Source: an uncultured Neglectibacter sp. (GTDB lineage Bacteria > Bacillota > Clostridia > Oscillospirales > Acutalibacteraceae). Taken from it: 64,000 nucleotides of DNA. The stretch lies in NCBI GenBank assembly GCA_946554335.1, contig CAMNSA010000001.1, forward strand, positions 1-64,000, given 5' to 3'. Numbering within the stretch: the stretch's first letter is position 1; each line of letters starts with the position of its first letter. Shown one piece after another: positions 26,348 to 35,170 of the stretch. Both the position numbers and the translations under genes were made by a program. The notes beneath the pieces were generated by a model that was given only the letters and a program-made list of their open reading frames with translations, searched no databases and had not been told where the DNA came from.

Positions 26348-27752
26348 CACCCTGACCCAGAAAAAAGAGCCTCTTTTGTCCCACGAGCCCGGGAAGCTGA
26401 GAATGTACACCTGCGGGCCCACCGTCTATCATTTTGCCCATATCGGGAACCTGAGAAGCTATTTGATGGAGGATGTGCTGGAGAAATTCCTCCGCTACAG
26501 CGGACTGGAGGTTCAGCGGGTGATGAACATCACCGATGTGGGCCATCTTTCCAGCGATGGAGACACCGGCGAGGACAAGATGCTCAAGGGCGCTAAAAGA
26601 GAGCACAAAACCGTGATGGAGATCGCGCAGTTTTACACGGACGCCTTTTTTGCGGACTGTGAGAAGCTCCATATCCGCAAGCCGGACACCGTGGTGCCCG
26701 CCACCTCCTGCGTGGCGGACTTTATCAGGATGATCGAGGTGCTGCTGGAAAAGGGGTACGCCTATCTCGCGGGGGGCAACGTCTATTTTGACACCTCCCG
26801 GCTTTCCACCTACTATGTGTTCGGGAACCAGAACAGCGAGGACCTGGCTATCGGGGTGCGGGACAGCGTGGAGGAGGACGAAAACAAGCGCAATAAGGCG
26901 GACTTTGTGCTGTGGTTTACCAAGTCGAAGTTCGACAGCCAGGAGCTGAAATGGGAAAGCCCCTGGGGGTTGGGATATCCGGGGTGGCACATTGAATGTT
27001 CTTCTATCAGCGTCAAGTACCTGGGAGAGTATCTGGATCTTCACTGCGGCGGGATCGATAACGCATTCCCTCACCACACCAACGAGATCGCCCAAAGCGA
27101 GTCTTATCTGGGGCATCCCTGGTGCCCCCACTGGTTTCATGTGCTTCACCTGAATGACAAGCGGGGGAAGATGAGCAAGTCGAAGGGAGAATTCCTTACG
27201 GTTTCTCTGCTGGAAGAGAAGGGGTACGACCCGCTGGTGTACCGGATGTTCAATTTGCAGTCTCACTACAGAAAGCCGCTGCTCTTCTCCTTTGAGGCGC
27301 TGGACAACTCCGCCCAGGCTTACAGGAAGCTGGTGTCCCGTGTGGAGGCATTGACCCCCGGCGGAGAGCCTGACCCCCAGGCGGCGAAGCCATATCGCGA
27401 CGAGTTTTTCGCGGCGCTTTCCAACGACCTGAACACCTCTTTGGGGCTTACCGCCCTTTACAATGTGCTGAAATCAGATCTTTCCGACGCGACAAAGCGG
27501 TATCTTGTGGAGGACTTTGAACAGGTGCTGGATCTGGGGCTTCTGGAAGCGGCAGCGAAGACGGAGAGCGGGCAGGCCCAGGAGGTGTCCGCGGACTTTG
27601 CACGGCAGGTGGAAGAGCTGATCGCCAAACGCAGCGAGGCCAGGAAGAATAAGGATTGGGCCCAGGCGGACGCCATCCGGGATGAGCTGCAGAAGATGCG
27701 CGTGGTGCTGAAGGATACGCCTGACGGGGTCACCTGGCAGGTGGAAAAATAA
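26334..27752 (+). CDS. cysS: Cysteinyl-tRNA synthetase
   Basis: 472 residues, class I aaRS. Zinc-site Cys in M-Y-T-C-G-P-T-V-Y; HIGH variant H-I-G-N (FAHIGNLRSYL); second zinc ligands in H-I-E-C-S-S-I-S and F-P-H-H-T-N-E; KMSKS in RGKMSKSKGE. It charges tRNA-Cys in the cytoplasm and provides the tRNA sensed by its own T-box. The start, ATG 26334, lies inside cysE with AAGGAGAG upstream, an overlap of 14 nt. The next gene begins 30 nt downstream and could share the transcript. Confidence 0.97.
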   Translation: MELYNTLTQKKEPLLSHEPGKLRMYTCGPTVYHFAHIGNLRSYLMEDVLEKFLRYSGLEVQRVMNITDVGHLSSDGDTGEDKMLKGAKREHKTVMEIAQFYTDAFFADCEKLHIRKPDTVVPATSCVADFIRMIEVLLEKGYAYLAGGNVYFDTSRLSTYYVFGNQNSEDLAIGVRDSVEEDENKRNKADFVLWFTKSKFDSQELKWESPWGLGYPGWHIECSSISVKYLGEYLDLHCGGIDNAFPHHTNEIAQSESYLGHPWCPHWFHVLHLNDKRGKMSKSKGEFLTVSLLEEKGYDPLVYRMFNLQSHYRKPLLFSFEALDNSAQAYRKLVSRVEALTPGGEPDPQAAKPYRDEFFAALSNDLNTSLGLTALYNVLKSDLSDATKRYLVEDFEQVLDLGLLEAAAKTESGQAQEVSADFARQVEELIAKRSEARKNKDWAQADAIRDELQKMRVVLKDTPDGVTWQVEK

Positions 27753-27781
27753 GAGAAGACAAAGGGAAAGGGGAATAGAAA

Positions 27782-29059
27782 ATGAAGATCAGCGGAGAAA
27801 GAGAGCTGGAGCTGCTGAAAAAGATCGGATTTACCCGGGTGGCCGGGTCGGAAGAGGAGCAGAAGGCGGCCGTGCTGTTACAGCAGGAGTGTGAGAAGCT
27901 GGGCGTGTCTGCGGAAATTGAGAAATTCAGTATCGAGGACGCGGTGATTGAACGGGCCGAGTTCCAGATTCTGGAACCCTTTGAGAAAAGCTATGAGGTG
28001 ACGGGGTACAAATGCGCCCAGAATACCTTTGACCGGGGTGTGACGGTAGACTTCCTCTATGCGGAAAACGCCTTGGAGGCGGACCTTGCCGACGCCCGGG
28101 GAAAGATCGTGATGGTGAACGGTCCCCTGCGCCTGCCGCTGTTTCGCAGGCTGATCGACGCCGGCGCGGCGGGGATCGTGACCATGGAGGGGGATTTCCG
28201 GGACAAGCCGGAGGAGACGGACCTTTCCACCAGAATGTTGCGCCGCACTTTAAGGGCCTTTGGCAATGTGCCCATTGTGCATATGCGCGTGAAGGACGCC
28301 ATGGAGCTGGTGGCAGGGGGAGCGAGGCGGGCTAAACTGGTGCTGAAAAACACGCCCCTTGAGCGCACCTCCCGCAATGTGATCGCCACCATTCCGGGAA
28401 CAGAGCGTTCGGAGGAGATCATCTCCTTCGGGGCCCATTATGACTCGGTGCCCTATTCCACAGGCGTGTACGACAACGGCGCCGGAACGGTGATCAATCT
28501 GGAGGTCCTGCGGTATTTTGCGGAGAATCCGCCCAAGCGCACGGTGAAATTCATCTGGTATGGCTCGGAGGAGATCGGTCTGGAGGGCAGCTGGGCCTAT
28601 GTGAAAGCCCATCAGGAGGAGCTGAAAAAGCATCTTCTGATGATCAATGTGGATGTGGGCGGCCCGGTGCTGGGAGCGGACAAGGCCTCCGTTACCGGAG
28701 TCAAGGAACTTTCCGAATATATGGATTATTTTATGAAGATCAGGGGCCACCGGCTGAAGGTCAGTCAGGGCATCATCTCCAGCGATTCCATCCCCTTCGC
28801 GGCAAGCGGCGTGCCGGCTGTGAACTTTGACCGGGACGGCGCTCCGGGGGCTGCCTGTATTCACAACCGGTTTGACACGCTGGCGTTTTTGAGCGCCGCC
28901 GCGCTGGAAAAGACCACAAAGCATGTGCTGGACTTCGGCATGGAGATGGTGAACGCGGCCGTCTTCCCGGTGAAGCGGGAGATCCCGGAGAACATAGTGG
29001 AGGAGATCGACCGGTATCTCTACAAAAAGGAGCTTTCCCAGATCCGGAGCAAGGAGTGA
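27782..29059 (+). CDS. M28-family metallopeptidase with PA-like insert
   Basis: 425 residues, no signal peptide. Zinc ligands of M28 peptidases are all visible: F-G-A-H-Y-D-S-V (His, Asp), V-Y-D-N-G-A-G (bridging Asp), G-S-E-E-I-G-L-E-G-S (catalytic and ligand Glu), I-N-V-D-V-G-G (Asp) and C-I-H-N-R-F-D-T (His). Residues ~90-180 form a PA-like lid. It is probably a cytoplasmic aminopeptidase; exact specificity is unclear. GGGGAATAGAAA precedes ATG and it follows cysS by 29 nt, so it may be co-transcribed with the cysteine operon. Confidence 0.9.
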   Translation: MKISGERELELLKKIGFTRVAGSEEEQKAAVLLQQECEKLGVSAEIEKFSIEDAVIERAEFQILEPFEKSYEVTGYKCAQNTFDRGVTVDFLYAENALEADLADARGKIVMVNGPLRLPLFRRLIDAGAAGIVTMEGDFRDKPEETDLSTRMLRRTLRAFGNVPIVHMRVKDAMELVAGGARRAKLVLKNTPLERTSRNVIATIPGTERSEEIISFGAHYDSVPYSTGVYDNGAGTVINLEVLRYFAENPPKRTVKFIWYGSEEIGLEGSWAYVKAHQEELKKHLLMINVDVGGPVLGADKASVTGVKELSEYMDYFMKIRGHRLKVSQGIISSDSIPFAASGVPAVNFDRDGAPGAACIHNRFDTLAFLSAAALEKTTKHVLDFGMEMVNAAVFPVKREIPENIVEEIDRYLYKKELSQIRSKE

Positions 29060-29083
29060 GGGAAGGCAGAAAAGAGGGGCAGT

Positions 29084-30169
29084 ATGGAAAAAGAACAGGC
29101 CCGGCTTCTGGAAGAGCGGAATCGGAACATCATCGACGCGGTAATCAAAAAAGCGGATAGGCTGTGTCCCGGCTCCCTTGCGCTCATCGGCATATACGGC
29201 TCCTTCGCTACGGGGGACTTCTATGAGAAATCGGACCTGGACCTGCTGGTTTTAATTAATGATGAAAAGGGCTGGCAGCTTTCCTGTACCTTCATCCAGG
29301 AGGACCTGGAGGTGGGGCATGATATTTACTGCACCACCTGGGACTCTTTGCGGCAGGCGGCCGATTGCCCGAACGCGCAGCTTGCCAAACTGCTGGATTC
29401 CAGGATCGTCTACTGCGCGAAGGACGAATATTTGGAAGAGCTCACAAAGCTTCGGAAAAAGGCGGAAGAGATTTTGAAAAGACCCTTCTCCGGGGAGGAC
29501 TATGACCGGGCGGAAAATGAGCTCAAGCAGGCGGAGCATCATTTCCTCTGGGCCATGACCGCCCGGGACGAGGAGGAGGGAAAGCGCCAGGCGGGGCTCG
29601 CCCTGTATTTCCTGGAAAACGCGGTGGTCCTGCTGAACAAGAGGTATCTGCGCTATGGGGTAAAGCGGCTCTATGAGGAGCTGGAGTCCATGGAGAAAAA
29701 GCCGGAGGATTTTTGTGGTGGGATAGAGCGGGTGCTTTCCGCCCGCCGCGAGGACGAGAGGAAGGACGCCTTAAAAGCGCTGATGGAAAAGACGGTAGAC
29801 CTGTTCCGCAGGGTAAGGGCTCCCCTTCCCCGCGGGGAGGACGGGGAGCCCGGCGCCTTGGAGGGCACCCTGGAAGAGATGTTTTCCAACTGGCGCAACA
29901 AGCTGTATCTGGCGGCCCAAACAGGAAACCGGCACCTTTCGTTTATGAGTCTGCTGAGTCTGGATCAGATGCTTTTGGAGATCAGAAGCCAGGTGAAAAT
30001 AGGCGGCTATCATGTGTTGGAGCTGTACGATCCGGACGATCTTTGGGAAACCGCCCGGAAATTCGACAGCTTTTTAGAGGAGTATTCCGGGGAGTACAAA
30101 AAGAGAGGCTTCAAGGTGAGGCGGTATGAGGACCTGGACGCCTTTCTCCGGGACTATCTTTCGGTTTAA
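29084..30169 (+). CDS. Nucleotidyltransferase-domain protein
   Basis: 361 residues. The N-terminal ~110 residues carry the minimal nucleotidyltransferase motif G-S-F-A-T-G-D-F-Y-E-K-S-D-L-D-L-L-V (GS-x(10)-DxD). The rest is helical, with a KNTase-C/HEPN-like look (A-E-H-H-F-L-W-A-M-T...). Such proteins include aminoglycoside adenylyltransferases, toxin/antitoxin MNT partners and nucleotide-modifying enzymes. The gene follows the M28 peptidase by 24 nt with GAGGGGC before ATG, and it is the last of the cysE-led cluster. Substrate unknown. Confidence 0.8.
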   Translation: MEKEQARLLEERNRNIIDAVIKKADRLCPGSLALIGIYGSFATGDFYEKSDLDLLVLINDEKGWQLSCTFIQEDLEVGHDIYCTTWDSLRQAADCPNAQLAKLLDSRIVYCAKDEYLEELTKLRKKAEEILKRPFSGEDYDRAENELKQAEHHFLWAMTARDEEEGKRQAGLALYFLENAVVLLNKRYLRYGVKRLYEELESMEKKPEDFCGGIERVLSARREDERKDALKALMEKTVDLFRRVRAPLPRGEDGEPGALEGTLEEMFSNWRNKLYLAAQTGNRHLSFMSLLSLDQMLLEIRSQVKIGGYHVLELYDPDDLWETARKFDSFLEEYSGEYKKRGFKVRRYEDLDAFLRDYLSV

Positions 30170-30215
30170 CCCCGGGGTTGAGTGGCGTTATGGGGGTGGA
30201 GCGACTATTTTCTGC

Positions 30216-30244
30216 TTGACATTTGGGCGGGATTGCTTTATCCT
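30216..30244 (+). promoter_or_regulatory. Promoter of the ABC-F leader
   Basis: A perfect TTGACA (30216-30221), 17-bp spacer, TATCCT (30239-30244). It gives a leader of about 255 nt before the ABC-F start. Confidence 0.85.
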
Positions 30245-30490
30245 GTAGGACAGGGAAGCCCCATAAGGCGATTTTTCCCTGTGTGAGGAGCGAGAGAATG
30301 AGAAAGTAAGCAGCAGAAAAGGAACATCGGAAATTTACTCTGCCGGGATGCAGAGGCTTTTTCCCGTTGTCGTTTCTGGGCTTGCTTTTCACGGATCGCT
30401 TTGAGGATCTTTGTGGGATTCTCTGCTGTTTTGGCGCGGTTTGGGCCCAGCTTCGGCAATGCCGGAGCTGGGCCTTTTGCATATCCGGGC
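30245..30490 (+). promoter_or_regulatory. Attenuator-like leader of the ABC-F gene
   Basis: In order: stem ACAGGGAA/TTCCCTGT (about 30250-30282); a three-codon ORF with its own ribosome site; hairpin CTCTGCcgggatGCAGAG followed by GCTTTTTC (about 30342-30365); then a strong stem GGCCCAGCTTCGGCA / TGCCGGAGCTGGGCC with TTTTGC (about 30447-30480). Two terminator-like stems before the gene suggest premature termination relieved by a ribosome event at the mini-ORF. This is inference from layout. Confidence 0.65.
30298..30309 (+). CDS. Three-codon leader peptide M-R-K
   Basis: ATG AGA AAG TAA, with GAGGAG (30285-30290) 7 nt upstream. It lies ~55 nt after the promoter and before the two terminator-like stems of an ABC-F gene. 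Very short leader ORFs with basic residues are known upstream of ribosome-protection genes. Confidence 0.55.
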   Translation: MRK

Positions 30491-30506
30491 ACAAAAGGAG
30501 GATGCC

Positions 30507-32060
30507 TTGGTGCTTCAAATAAAGAATTTACAGATCGCCCTGAAAAAGGATCTCAGGGAGCTGGTACGGGATCTCTCCCTCTCTGTGGAGGCGGGGGATA
30601 AGATCGCCGTGATCGGCGAGGAGGGAAACGGAAAATCCACCCTGCTTCGGCTGATCTATGAAGGAGAGCTTCCGGAGGAAGGGTTTTCCTGGAGCGGGGA
30701 GATCTCGAAAAAGGGAATGATCTTAGGCTATCTTCCCCAGCAGTTAAGAGACGAGGAAAAGGAAAAGACAGCCTATGAGTTCTGCTGCGGGGAGGAGGCC
30801 TTTCTGGACAGCTCCCCCGGGGAGCTTGCCGGAGCCGCGAAAAAGCTGGGATTTTCCAACGAGCTATACTATGCCTCCCGAAAAATGGGAAGTCTTTCCG
30901 GAGGAGAGAAGGTCAAGCTGCAGCTTGCTTTGCTGCTGCTAAGGCGGCCGGATTGCTTTCTGCTGGACGAGCCCAGCGGAGACCTGGATCTGGAGACCCT
31001 CGCCTGGCTGGAAGAGTTCATCGGAAGCTCCCGGGCGCCGGTAATATATATCTCCCACGACGAGACCCTTTTGGAGCGCACCGCAAATAAGATCCTGCAT
31101 TTAGAGCAGCTGCGCAGAAAGACTTTGCCCCGGTGTACCGTGGTAAGGTGCGGATATCGGGAATATGTGGAGACCCGTCTCAGGCAGTTTGCCCATCAGG
31201 AGCAGGTGGCGAAAAAGGAGCGGCAGGAGGAGCGCCAGAAGCAGGAGCGGCTTCAAAAGCTTTACCAGAAGGTGGAGCACGGACAGAACTCTGTCAGCCG
31301 GCAGGATCCTCATGCGGGCCGGATGCTGAAAAAGAAGATGAAGGCGGTGAAATCCGTGGAGCGCCGGTTCGAGAGGGAGCAGGAAAACCGCACGGAAGTC
31401 CCCGATACGGAGGAGGCGATCTTAGTATCCTTTTCTCCGGACACCGGAGTGCCCGCCGGAAAAACGGTGCTGGACTTTTCCCTTCCCGAGCTACGGGCGG
31501 GAGAAGAGCTGTTATCCCGGAACATCTCCCTGTTCGTGAGGGGGGGAGAGCATGTGGGGATCATCGGCAGAAACGGCGTGGGAAAGACCACTTTGCTGCG
31601 CCTTATTGCAAAGGAGCTGCTGCCCAGAAAGGATCTGCGGGTCTCCTATATGCCCCAGGATTACAGCGAGAGGATGGACCAAAGCCTGACGCCGGTGGAA
31701 TTTCTGGCCGAAAGCGGAGAAAAGTCGGAGCTTACCCGGGCCAAGACCTTTTTAGGCAGCATGAAATACACGGCGGAGGAATGTGAGCACAGCCTTCACG
31801 AGCTTTCCGGCGGGCAGAGGGCGAAGCTCTTTTTGCTGAAGATGATCCTTAGGAAAAGCAATGTGCTGGTTCTGGATGAGCCCACCCGGAATTTCAGCCC
31901 CCTTTCCGGCCCGGTAATCCGGGAGATTCTGGAAGAGTTCCCGGGGGCGATCCTAAGCGTCTCCCATGACAGGAAGTATCTCTCCGAGGTGTGCGATGTT
32001 CTCTACGAGCTGACAGGATCCGGCCTTCACAGGGTACAGTCGGCAGAAGAGAGATTTTAA
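30507..32060 (+). CDS. ABC-F ATPase, probable ribosome-associated antibiotic-protection protein
   Basis: 517 residues, two ABC domains and no membrane segment. ABC1: Walker A GEEGNGKST, signature L-S-G-G-E-K, Walker B LLDEPSGDLD. Between about 215 and 330 is the charged interdomain linker of ABC-F proteins. ABC2: Walker A GRNGVGKTT, signature L-S-G-G-Q-R, and L-D-E-P-T-R-N-F-S-P-L-S in place of the usual D-E-P-T-N-H-L-D. These proteins bind the ribosomal E site; many displace ribosome-targeting drugs. The start is TTG 30507 or GTG 30510, both after AGGAGG (30496-30501); upstream codons lie in the leader and are not used. Drug class cannot be told. Confidence 0.85.
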   Translation: MVLQIKNLQIALKKDLRELVRDLSLSVEAGDKIAVIGEEGNGKSTLLRLIYEGELPEEGFSWSGEISKKGMILGYLPQQLRDEEKEKTAYEFCCGEEAFLDSSPGELAGAAKKLGFSNELYYASRKMGSLSGGEKVKLQLALLLLRRPDCFLLDEPSGDLDLETLAWLEEFIGSSRAPVIYISHDETLLERTANKILHLEQLRRKTLPRCTVVRCGYREYVETRLRQFAHQEQVAKKERQEERQKQERLQKLYQKVEHGQNSVSRQDPHAGRMLKKKMKAVKSVERRFEREQENRTEVPDTEEAILVSFSPDTGVPAGKTVLDFSLPELRAGEELLSRNISLFVRGGEHVGIIGRNGVGKTTLLRLIAKELLPRKDLRVSYMPQDYSERMDQSLTPVEFLAESGEKSELTRAKTFLGSMKYTAEECEHSLHELSGGQRAKLFLLKMILRKSNVLVLDEPTRNFSPLSGPVIREILEEFPGAILSVSHDRKYLSEVCDVLYELTGSGLHRVQSAEERF

Positions 32061-32084
32061 GGAAAGCGTCGGAGAATAAAGAAT

Positions 32085-32098
32085 AAAACATTTGTTCG
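32085..32098 (+). promoter_or_regulatory. Possible LexA (SOS) box before recA
   Basis: AAAACATTTGTTCG matches the Gram-positive consensus CGAACATATGTTCG at 11 of 14 positions. It lies 20 bp upstream of the recA -35. Confidence 0.45.
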
Positions 32099-32136
32099 AA
32101 AAAATCCGGAAAATCCATTGCTTTTCCGGATTTTTT
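32099..32136 (+). terminator. Terminator of the ABC-F gene
   Basis: AAAAAATCCGGAAAA (32099-32113) pairs with TTTTCCGGATTTTTT (32122-32136), a U-rich-tailed stem. Confidence 0.9.
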
Positions 32137-32146
32137 CCGCTATAAT
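32118..32146 (+). promoter_or_regulatory. Promoter of recA-recX, overlapping the terminator
   Basis: TTGCTT (32118-32123) sits at the loop and right arm of the ABC-F terminator; 17-bp spacer; TATAAT (32141-32146). Confidence 0.75.
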
Positions 32147-32216
32147 AGGGAGAGAAAAAATAAGGCCTCCTTGAAAAAACAGGGGCGGCCTTTTCAGGAA
32201 ACAGGAGGAAAGGGAC

Positions 32217-33392
32217 ATGGCGGAAAAGAACAGGACCCCCATCGCAACCAAGGCGGATGGAAGGGCAGAGGACAAGGCAAAGGCCCTGGAAACAGCATTG
32301 GCTCAGATCAAGAAACAATTCGGCGAGGGAGCGGTGATGCGCCTGGGGCAGGATTCCGCTTTGAATGTGGAGGCTATCTCCACCGGCAGCCTGTCTCTGG
32401 ACCTGGCCCTGGGCATCGGAGGGCTTCCCAGGGGCAGGATCATCGAGGTCTATGGCCCGGAATCCTCCGGTAAGACCACCCTGGCGCTCCACTGCATCGC
32501 GGAAGGCCAGAAAATGGGCGGCAACGCAGCCTTTATTGATGTAGAGCACGCGCTGGATCCGGTGTACGCGGCCAATCTGGGCGTGGATGTGGAATCGCTT
32601 TTGGTGTCTCAGCCGGACACCGGCGAGCAGGCGCTGGAGATCACGGAGGCGCTGGTGCGCTCCAACGCCATCGATGTAATCGTGGTGGACTCTGTGGCGG
32701 CGCTGGTGCCGAAAGCCGAAATCGAGGGAGAGATGGGCGACAGCCATGTGGGATTGCAGGCCCGGCTGATGAGCCAGGCGCTGAGAAAGCTGGCGGGAGC
32801 TATTTCCAAGTCCAACTGCGTGGCGATCTTTATCAATCAGCTCAGAGAAAAGGTGGGCGTGATCTACGGCAACCCGGAGGTGACGCCGGGCGGGCGCGCG
32901 CTGAAATTCTACTCCTCCGTGCGCATCGATGTGCGCAAGGCGGAGGTCATTAAGAACGGTACGGATATCGTGGGTTCCCGCACCAGGGCAAAGGTGGTCA
33001 AGAATAAGATCGCCCCGCCCTTTCGGGTGGCGGAATTTGACGTGATGTACGGCCGGGGCATTTCCAAAATGGGCGAGCTGCTGGATCTGGCTGTAAAGCT
33101 GGATATTATCCAGAAGAGCGGCGCCTGGTTCTCCTATAACGGAGACCGGTTGGGCCAGGGCCGGGACAATTCCCGGGACTTTTTGGGGGCCAATCCCGAG
33201 CTTGCCGCGGAGATTGAGAGCAAGGTTCGGGAAAATGTGGACAAGCTCTATGACAAGATGCCCGCTGTGAACGGGAATCCCAAAGAGGCGGCCAAGCCGG
33301 TGGTCCTCTCCACGGAGGAAGCTGCTGCCGCAGCCGCGCCGCAGAAGGCTGTGGATGTGAAGCGAGACATTGACATCACGGTGGACGACTGA
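32217..33392 (+). CDS. recA: Recombinase RecA
   Basis: 391 residues. Walker [10 protein letters not shown], then [11 protein letters not shown] as Walker B, loop L2 region ([17 protein letters not shown]) and a variable acidic C-terminus (ends D-I-T-V-D-D). It forms the filament on ssDNA for strand exchange and triggers LexA cleavage. GGAGG lies near the ATG (AGGAGGAAAGGACATG). A Pro/Ala-rich stretch lengthens the tail relative to E. coli. It overlaps recX by one base (TGATG), so the two are coupled. Confidence 0.98.
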   Translation: MAEKNRTPIATKADGRAEDKAKALETALAQIKKQFGEGAVMRLGQDSALNVEAISTGSLSLDLALGIGGLPRGRIIEVYGPESSGKTTLALHCIAEGQKMGGNAAFIDVEHALDPVYAANLGVDVESLLVSQPDTGEQALEITEALVRSNAIDVIVVDSVAALVPKAEIEGEMGDSHVGLQARLMSQALRKLAGAISKSNCVAIFINQLREKVGVIYGNPEVTPGGRALKFYSSVRIDVRKAEVIKNGTDIVGSRTRAKVVKNKIAPPFRVAEFDVMYGRGISKMGELLDLAVKLDIIQKSGAWFSYNGDRLGQGRDNSRDFLGANPELAAEIESKVRENVDKLYDKMPAVNGNPKEAAKPVVLSTEEAAAAAAPQKAVDVKRDIDITVDD

Positions 33393-34009
33393 TGGAATTG
33401 ACGGCGGCAGAGCCCAGAAGAAAGGGGTTTACGCAGCTTTACCTGGACGGCGAGGCGGCGGTGAAGATCGACACCGAGGTTTTTTTGCGTTCCCGCCTGA
33501 AGCCGGGAGACGAGATCAGCGACGAGGAGCTCCATGAGCTTTTGAAAGCGTCGGACACGAGACGCGCCCAGGAAAAAGCCCTGTATCTGCTGGAATACCG
33601 CAGCCACTCAAAAAAGGAGCTCACGGAGAAGATCGCCCGAACGGCGGCTTCCAGAGAGGCTGCCCGGGAGGCGGCTGACCGGATGGAGGAGCTGGGCCTG
33701 ATCGACGACGAGGCCTTTGCGCGAGAGTACGCCAGAACCCTGTTTCAAAATAAGGGGTTCGGCAGGCGGCGGGTCCGTTCGGAGCTCGCACAAAAGGGCA
33801 TCCGGGAGGATGTGATCTCCGGGCTTCTGGAGGAATACGGCGAGGAAGAGCTGGAAGAGGAAAACATCCGCACCCTGCTTCAAAAAAAGTATCCCTTATG
33901 GCGGGAGGACGAAAAGATTCGGAGAAGGGCCATAGGGGCTTTGCAGAGAAGGGGCTTCTCCTTTGGAGAAATCCGCAGGGCCATGGAGCTTTCCGAGGAA
34001 GACGAATAA
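33392..34009 (+). CDS. recX: Regulatory protein RecX
   Basis: 205 residues, the RecX length range. Its three-helix repeats show in A-L-Y-L-L-E-Y-R-S-H-S-K-K-E-L, L-G-L-I-D-D-E-A-F-A-R-E-Y and F-G-R-R-R-V-R-S-E-L-A-Q-K-G-I. RecX binds in the RecA filament groove and limits its activity. The ATG overlaps the recA stop (33390-33392), implying translational coupling, and a bidirectional-looking terminator follows. Confidence 0.93.
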   Translation: MELTAAEPRRKGFTQLYLDGEAAVKIDTEVFLRSRLKPGDEISDEELHELLKASDTRRAQEKALYLLEYRSHSKKELTEKIARTAASREAAREAADRMEELGLIDDEAFAREYARTLFQNKGFGRRRVRSELAQKGIREDVISGLLEEYGEEELEEENIRTLLQKKYPLWREDEKIRRRAIGALQRRGFSFGEIRRAMELSEEDE

Positions 34010-34011
34010 AA

Positions 34012-34066
34012 AATCCCCTGTCGTGAATACGCAGTTTACCCGCGCTTTCCCGGCAGGGGATTCATT
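34012..34066 (+). terminator. Terminator of recA-recX, likely bidirectional
   Basis: AATCCCCTG (34012-34020) pairs with CAGGGGATT (34054-34062), a long 33-nt loop; ATTTTG follows on the plus strand and TTTTTTATTC on the minus strand. Confidence 0.7.
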
Positions 34067-34081
34067 TTGTATAGGAACAGG

Positions 34082-34603
34082 TCATCGGTTCAGACAATCC
34101 AAAATAGGCTGGATATACTTTTTATCTGACAGGTCATAAGAGGAGGAAATCATCCGGGCCATTTCCCGCTCCTGCGGGGTTTGGTCCTTTTTGCCTTTTA
34201 AAACCTTCACAAACAGCTTCATCATCACTCTGGAGGAGAGGGACATTTTTTCGTAGTTGAGCCCGCCCGGGCAGTAAAACAAGGGGATCTCCTGCAGCTT
34301 TGGTTCATGAAAATGCTCTTTGAGAGCTTTTTGGACCTCCGGGCTTTCCAGGGGAGAGGCGCCAACACAAAAGGCGAGAAGCTTCTTGCCCTTCCACCCC
34401 TCTATCCGCTTTTTAAACCAGCTGAGCTTGCAGACAGCGCTGGCTCGCGCCCAGCTGCCAAAGATGATGGCGTCGTAGTCATTGAGATTTTTGCTTTTTG
34501 CCTGGGAGAGAGAAAGGCAGTCTGCCCTGGCTCCCTCTGCGATCCACTGGGCGTATTGCTTTGTAAAGCCGGTTTGGGAATGATAGATAACGATGGTTTT
34601 CAT
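34082..34603 (-). CDS. Flavodoxin-domain protein
   Basis: 173 residues. The N-terminus M-K-T-I-V-I-Y-H-S-Q-T-G-F-T-K is the FMN-phosphate loop (S-x-T-G-x-T) of the flavodoxin fold, and D-Y-D-A-I-I-F-G-S-W-A-R-A follows as the second strand. The second half is helical and basic. It resembles HemG-like or FMN-reductase flavodoxins. Its start overlaps the MarR-type gene stop by 4 nt (ATGA). An electron-transfer or redox function under MarR control is likely; the partner is unknown. Confidence 0.85.
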   Translation of the reverse strand: MKTIVIYHSQTGFTKQYAQWIAEGARADCLSLSQAKSKNLNDYDAIIFGSWARASAVCKLSWFKKRIEGWKGKKLLAFCVGASPLESPEVQKALKEHFHEPKLQEIPLFYCPGGLNYEKMSLSSRVMMKLFVKVLKGKKDQTPQEREMARMISSSYDLSDKKYIQPILDCLNR

Positions 34604-35136
34604 AGTGCCTCGCTCCTTTTTTTCGGTTCTTGGGGTCCGTTTGGCGGTGAATTTTCCCCGGCAGTCTGCTTTTCCAGGCGGTCGATTCCCTCATAAAGCT
34701 TTGAGAGCAGGGAAAAAAGCGTTTCCAGCTCCTCTGGGGTATAGACCTCAAAGAGATACTTTAACTCCTCCTGGTACTTGGAAAAGCTGTTTTGAAAGAA
34801 GTCCGTCAGTCTTTCTGCGGGGACGATGGCCATGGCTCTGGGATCCTGAGAGCTTTGCCGAAGGGTGATGAAGCCCTTTTTTTCCAGAGCGTCCGCCAGC
34901 TTTTTGATGTTCTGCCGCGAACAGCCCAGCAGCTCTCCCAGCCGGGTTAGGGTGAGCTGCTCTTCTGACTGTCTCACAACAGACAGCAGCATAAACTGCT
35001 TCAGAGTGATCTGAGGGATGTGGCGGTCAAAAATGGTCTGCAATCGGTTAGAGGCGATGAACAGCGTGCTGAAAATGGCCTTGCTCTGGCTTTCCGGGGT
35101 ATGGGAAAACCGGGCGATCAGATCGTTTAGTTCCAT
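34600..35136 (-). CDS. MarR-family transcriptional regulator
   Basis: 178 residues. A winged-helix core: I-T-L-K-Q-F-M-L-L-S-V-V, L-T-R-L-G-E-L-L-G-C-S-R-Q-N-I-K-K-L-A-D-A-L-E-K-K-G and D-P-R-A wing. ATG 35136 is chosen, because TTGGAGGC lies 4-5 nt upstream; the frame could open four codons earlier at TTG. It is coupled to the flavodoxin gene downstream and is divergent from potABCD, so it may regulate both directions. Cys within the recognition helix (G-C-S-R-Q) could allow redox sensing (inference). Confidence 0.92.
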   Translation of the reverse strand: MELNDLIARFSHTPESQSKAIFSTLFIASNRLQTIFDRHIPQITLKQFMLLSVVRQSEEQLTLTRLGELLGCSRQNIKKLADALEKKGFITLRQSSQDPRAMAIVPAERLTDFFQNSFSKYQEELKYLFEVYTPEELETLFSLLSKLYEGIDRLEKQTAGENSPPNGPQEPKKRSEAL

Positions 35137-35170
35137 AAATGCCTCCAAACAAGTAACTCATTACCATTCT

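Noticed and set aside
25869-27266. 465-codon minus-strand frame over cysE/cysS
   Set aside because: Shadow of two conserved genes with clear motifs.
30411-30506. N-terminal extension of the ABC-F protein (32 codons)
   Set aside because: It would be translated from the attenuator stem; a strong ribosome site lies just before TTG/GTG 30507-30510.
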